From assembly GCA_009192285.1 (NCBI GenBank), contig CM018603.1, positions 6,135,613-6,199,612 on the forward strand: DNA of 64,000 nt, given 5' to 3'. Both the position numbers and the translations under genes were made by a program. This DNA is from Morchella semilibera. Its lineage: Eukaryota; Ascomycota; Pezizomycetes; Pezizales; Morchellaceae. How positions within the stretch are numbered: position 1 is the first letter of the stretch; each line of letters starts with the position of its first letter. The notes beneath the pieces are model-generated. The model worked only from the letters and a program-made list of their open reading frames with translations, did not search any database and was not told where the DNA came from. Below, piece after piece: positions 60,578 through 64,000 of the stretch.

Positions 60578-61248
60578 ATGCCTAGTCTCTTTTCTCGTCA
60601 CGGTACAATGGCCGCAGACTTCACTCTCAATTCCGACACCTCGTCCACCACCTCGTCCCACGACGGGATGGACATGTCCTCTAGCGACAGCACCATGAGC
60701 ATGAGCATGGCTAGCATGACCTTCCATACTTCCATCTCAGACTCCCTCTACGCTACTGCGTGGACTCCCAAAACCCAAGGTCAATATGCCGGCACAATTA
60801 TCTTCCTCATCCTCCTCGCTTTCTTCTACCGCTTCTTGGCAGCCTACCGCAGCGTTCTAGAGCACCGGTGGGCAAAGATAGATTCGGAGCGGAAGGTACT
60901 GGTGGCTGCAGCGTCGTCGCAATCACAGGATAGTGGTATAGGGAACCCCAAGGAGAATGTGGCGGCGGCGGCGGCCGGGGGCACTGAGAAGGGTCTCTGG
61001 GCAGCGAAGCCGTGGAGGTGGAGCGTAGACCTGCCACGATCGGGATTGGCGGTGCTAGTTTCCGGGGTTGGGTACTTACTGTGAGTATCCCGCATTCTGG
61101 TTCCTACATGTATTTAGAGGATGAGACTGACTAGAGCAGAATGTTGGCGGTAATGACCTTTAACGTTGGGTACTTCATGGCCGTTCTTGGTGGGATATTT
61201 GCAGGAGAATTGGTATGGGGTCGCTGGATCAAGACTGGGGACCATTAG
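60578..61248 (+). CDS. Ctr-family copper transporter, 203 aa, two exons
   Basis: Exons: 60578-61080 and 61140-61248; 612 nt in frame. Ctr proteins are trimeric plasma- or vacuole-membrane channels for Cu(I). The N-terminus is Met-rich (HDGMDMSSSDSTMSMSMASM), a copper-collecting region. TM1 is about GTIIFLILLAFFYRFLAAYR. TM2 carries the MXXXM copper motif in MLAVMTFN. TM3 has GYFMAVLGGIFAGEL with the GXXXG packing motif typical of the family. The splice at CT/A joins GYLL to MLAVM and so completes TM2. Length suits Ctr. A TACATGTA palindrome (61105) lies inside the intron. Neighbours are a metalloreductase gene and a copper-binding surface protein gene. Confidence 0.96.
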
Positions 61249-61932
61249 GTCAAATTCTTTTTTTACCACTATCTATATACTACGGGCGCTGCAACTAATG
61301 CTGAAGTGACATGTCTCCCCTTTGTCGTATTTCCTTTTACTACTGTTTGGGAGGGGTTCTGGGTGTTTTTGGGCTTGGATTTACATAGCTTATAAATTTG
61401 ACGACTCGGAAATAAAATATTTTTGGCTGTTTCTTACAATGGTCATGATCGCGCCTAAAATGAGGGTTTTTCCTCAGGCTAAAAACCCCATGAAAGGATT
61501 AAGCGCATGCTTGATATTACTCTCTGCATGGCTAGCCTTGGGCTGCCTTGGCGCAGACCCGACTGTTGTTTTCAATATCCTTGGCAATGGGTACCTGGTA
61601 GGGTACCTGGTACCTGCTATAAAATGACTCTCATAAGGCACCTTGAAGAACTTACGGGTGAGCGCACAATAGTCATGGAGCAAGGTAACTTAAGAGTTGA
61701 GATGTCACAAGACCTAACTGCATGAGGAAAGCTACATGTTTAATTGTGGATCGACGTCCGAACAGTGTAGACGATTCCCAATTATTTGTATTATCCAGGA
61801 CCCATCATCCCAAAGAAATAAAGAAAGAAAGAATAAAGAATAGAAGGGAGGAAAGAGAAAGGTCCACATGTATCATGAATAGCATATCATACCATGAATT
61901 AATTATACAAATAATTGAACTCCCTCAAAGAC
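61249..61932. other. Convergent intergenic region between CTR and the Bim1-like gene
   Basis: 684 bp between two 3' ends. It includes a short GGTACCTGGTAGGGTACCTGGTACC internal direct repeat around 61590-61616. No gene supported. Confidence 0.45.
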
Positions 61933-62664
61933 CTACAAAGCCAGCGCCACCAAAACACCAGCAAGAACCATGCCACCAGCCGTCAACCTTGCCGCTGCAT
62001 TGGTACTCTGCGGAGAGCTAGAGGCGGAGGAAGTGGGAGTAGAAGTCGAGGTTGCACTGGCAGAGCCTGTGGCAGAGGCAGAGCCGGTTGCGGAGCTGGT
62101 AGAGCTGGAAATAGCCTCTGCGCCGACGCCGGTCCCGTTGACGCAATCCTGTGTCATCATTACTGGCTCGCTCGTGAAGGTGATGTCCGCGCACTAGTTT
62201 ACCCAAGGTCAGCCGTTGGAAACATCTAGTATGGGGGGATAGGTGAGGCAAACATTATACAGCCCGCCACCCGTGTGGCCTCTCTGTACGACCTGGATAG
62301 TCGCATTGACACCGTCAGCCACTCCTGGTGTCCCATCAGGGACACTGAGGGTGTTCCAGCAGAAGGTCCCAAGCCCGATCTGTAAGAATTGCGGCGAAAG
62401 AGTAATGTTGAAATCATTTGCGGAGGGGTTGTTGCCAATGGCAAGGTAGACAGCAGTCTCGGCCTCGTCGTGGCCAGCTTCAAATTCAAGGGCGCCGCCC
62501 TCGACTCCCCAGGGGGAGCGCTCTGCAGAGGGAGTATTAAGACCTCCACATGGGCTTTCAGCTTGTGTCTCGTCAGAGTCGCCGCGGGATGTTGGGTAAG
62601 TGAGGGAGAAGTGGGCGTTGACGGCCGCTGCGGCGAGGGAGAGGAGAGCGAGAGAGTACTTCAT
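61933..62664 (-). CDS. Bim1/X325-like copper-binding surface protein, GPI type, 223 aa
   Basis: Minus-strand exons: 62664-62254 and 62193-61933; 672 nt in frame. Residues 1-17 are a signal peptide ending VNA, so the mature protein would begin with His18 (HFSLTYPTSRG). An N-terminal His after cleavage is the mark of the copper-binding LPMO-like fold, and the HFxLxYPxxRG opening with a following SPCGG is what I know from the Bim1/X325 family. A second His, His65 in EAGHDEAETA, is a good partner ligand. Four Cys (CGG, FCWNT, NCADI, QDCVNG) could make two disulfides. A Ser/Thr-rich stalk and hydrophobic tail (LVALAL end) suit a GPI anchor. In Cryptococcus, Bim1 helps the Ctr importer to gather copper. 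The neighbouring Ctr gene supports that role here. Confidence 0.9.
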
Positions 62665-64000
62665 CTTTTGTATTGTGGATATCACGGGTTTGCTTGATAC
62701 GAATGATGATTGATGTAGAGGAGGTGGAGGATAGGTGAGGTGAAAAGGAAGAGATATTCCATTTTATAGTATAGTTTAGTATATTAAGGCGTTCCCAGCC
62801 ATCATGAGCGGGTTTCTACCTAACAAGTGGGTCAGGGTCGAATTGGTCTAACGTTAACCATAAACCAACCTTGGAGGGGGGAGGGGGGGTCCCAGAGTTT
62901 AGTGATCAAGACCTTTCCACTTCCTTGCCAAAGCGGATAGCTCCAGCCAAACAGAACTCACGAACTTCCAATCGCAAAAGGGGCAGCTGGGAAAGTTCCC
63001 TTCAATTTATCCTTTTGAAGATCTCTCGTCATCAGTGAGATTTCTCCCTTTGCAATCATTCGTTCAGAAGAGCCCGAATCTCGAGGAGCACAACGAAATT
63101 AGATCACGATCTCTCCCTTTTATCTTCGGCAGACAGGAGCCAAGAGGAGAGCGGGGGGAGCATTTTTCATTTTTCTGGGTCCCGGAGCTCGGCCGGAAGC
63201 AAAAAAAAAAAGAAAAGAAAAAAACTGGCTCACTTTACATATGTACATGTAGGTTTTTTTGTGGGGTTGAGATTAGTAGACTTTATTATTTACATGTAGT
63301 TGGAGGGAGGTTGTGATATCCCACTCCCGCACGAGGAAACCTGCGCAAATCAACTCAAACGCCAAGATTAAGGTTTGGTCATGGACTCATGGTGTTCGGC
63401 CAATTCCGAGCTCACACTATGCCGGATAAGGAGGGGGGACAAGCTTACAGGATTGTGGGTGCAGTATTTCCCCACCCCAAGTTCCGAGGTATCGCCAGAT
63501 CTTATGGCAAGTGAACTTCTGCACTGCGGGCTGTCAGACAAATCTGCTCTTTTTCTTCCAACGATGCCTGTCTTGGGTCTGTAAAAGATATAAGCTTTCG
63601 CTCAACTGCGGAGCAGCGGCGCGAATGAGACCCAGCATACAGAAACCACTATTAAATATTAATTATACCCAACCCAGTTGGCCAAGTTGTTTAATATCGG
63701 GATATACCCATTATTGAGTATTATTTATTGGGTTCCGCGCAGAAATCTACATGTAGTACTTCCCATGTGACAAAATTTAGTTTCTCAACCTTATTTTTAA
63801 TGTTGCATGGTCGTCCTCTCTTCACGATCCCGTATCGGTTTTTCGTTAGGCACACTACGGCATAAAGCAAAGCTCCCATGCGCAGAGTGATACCTAAACT
63901 AAGGACGGTTGGTGGCTGTTGACTAGAGGGCCCGGGCCGAGCGGGTACTCTGCAGGTAGTTTTGACAGGTGGTTCAGAATGATGCATGTGGCTCTTATCA
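62665..64000. other. Gene-free right end
   Basis: The first few hundred bases should be the Bim1-like promoter, with TATAGTATAG-type AT-rich DNA near 62765-62785. TACATGTA sites are at 63244, 63292 and 63748. No gene supported before the window ends. Confidence 0.45.

Noticed and set aside
1-64000. Retroelements, viral remnants, LINEs or CRISPR arrays
   Set aside because: No reverse transcriptase, integrase, capsid or transposase motif was seen in any frame, no long terminal repeats, and no regular spaced repeat array.

Overview
The window looks like nuclear DNA of a filamentous ascomycete (Pezizomycotina). Genes carry short introns of about 50-80 nt with GT..AG borders and CTAAC/CTAAT-like branch points. 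The recognisable proteins (Rec8, Nmd3, Lsm3, Prp19, a CFEM protein, a Ctr copper transporter, a Bim1-like copper protein) read as ascomycete versions. The low gene density (about 20 loci in 64 kb) and the abundance of the palindrome TACATGTA outside exons would fit a large-genome lineage such as Pezizomycetes. That lineage guess is inference.

Layout. 0-11.7 kb is sparse: a doubtful two-exon small gene at the left edge, a 625-residue serine-rich protein with a C-terminal coiled coil, and a small coiled-coil ORF built from 21-bp repeats. 11.7-15.3 kb holds a seven-exon meiotic cohesin gene (rec8) and a convergent BLOC-1 subunit gene (CNL1). 18.1-18.6 kb has one unrecognised ORF. 20.6-26.1 kb is a compact housekeeping block: NMD3 (-), an EF-hand protein (+), LSM3 (-) and PRP19 (+). 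LSM3 and PRP19 are divergent over 268 bp and both serve the spliceosome. 29.1-30.5 kb has a RING protein with SUMO-interaction-like motifs. 34.5-38.7 kb has a CFEM GPI-type cell-surface protein and ribokinase. 42.4-44.5 kb has an unrecognised three-exon gene with a fresh 90-bp internal duplication. 46.2-51.8 kb has a class 3 lipase and a convergent ankyrin-BTB/POZ gene with one GC-AG intron. 52.4-54.7 kb has a multi-exon gene whose 3' part resembles a PD-(D/E)XK-type fold.

The most coherent functional group is at 56.7-62.7 kb: a ferric/cupric reductase (FRE), a Ctr copper transporter and a GPI-type Bim1/X325-like copper-binding protein lie next to each other. They could together reduce, capture and import copper. 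The FRE reading frame is interrupted by one apparent single-base shift.

Two short non-autonomous DNA-transposon-like elements (139 bp with a TA target duplication; about 309 bp) and several smaller hairpins lie in the intergenic DNA. I saw no tRNA, rRNA, CRISPR array, retroelement or viral remnant. All exon borders were worked out by eye from splice signals, frame continuity and remembered family sequences. No alignment or database search was run.
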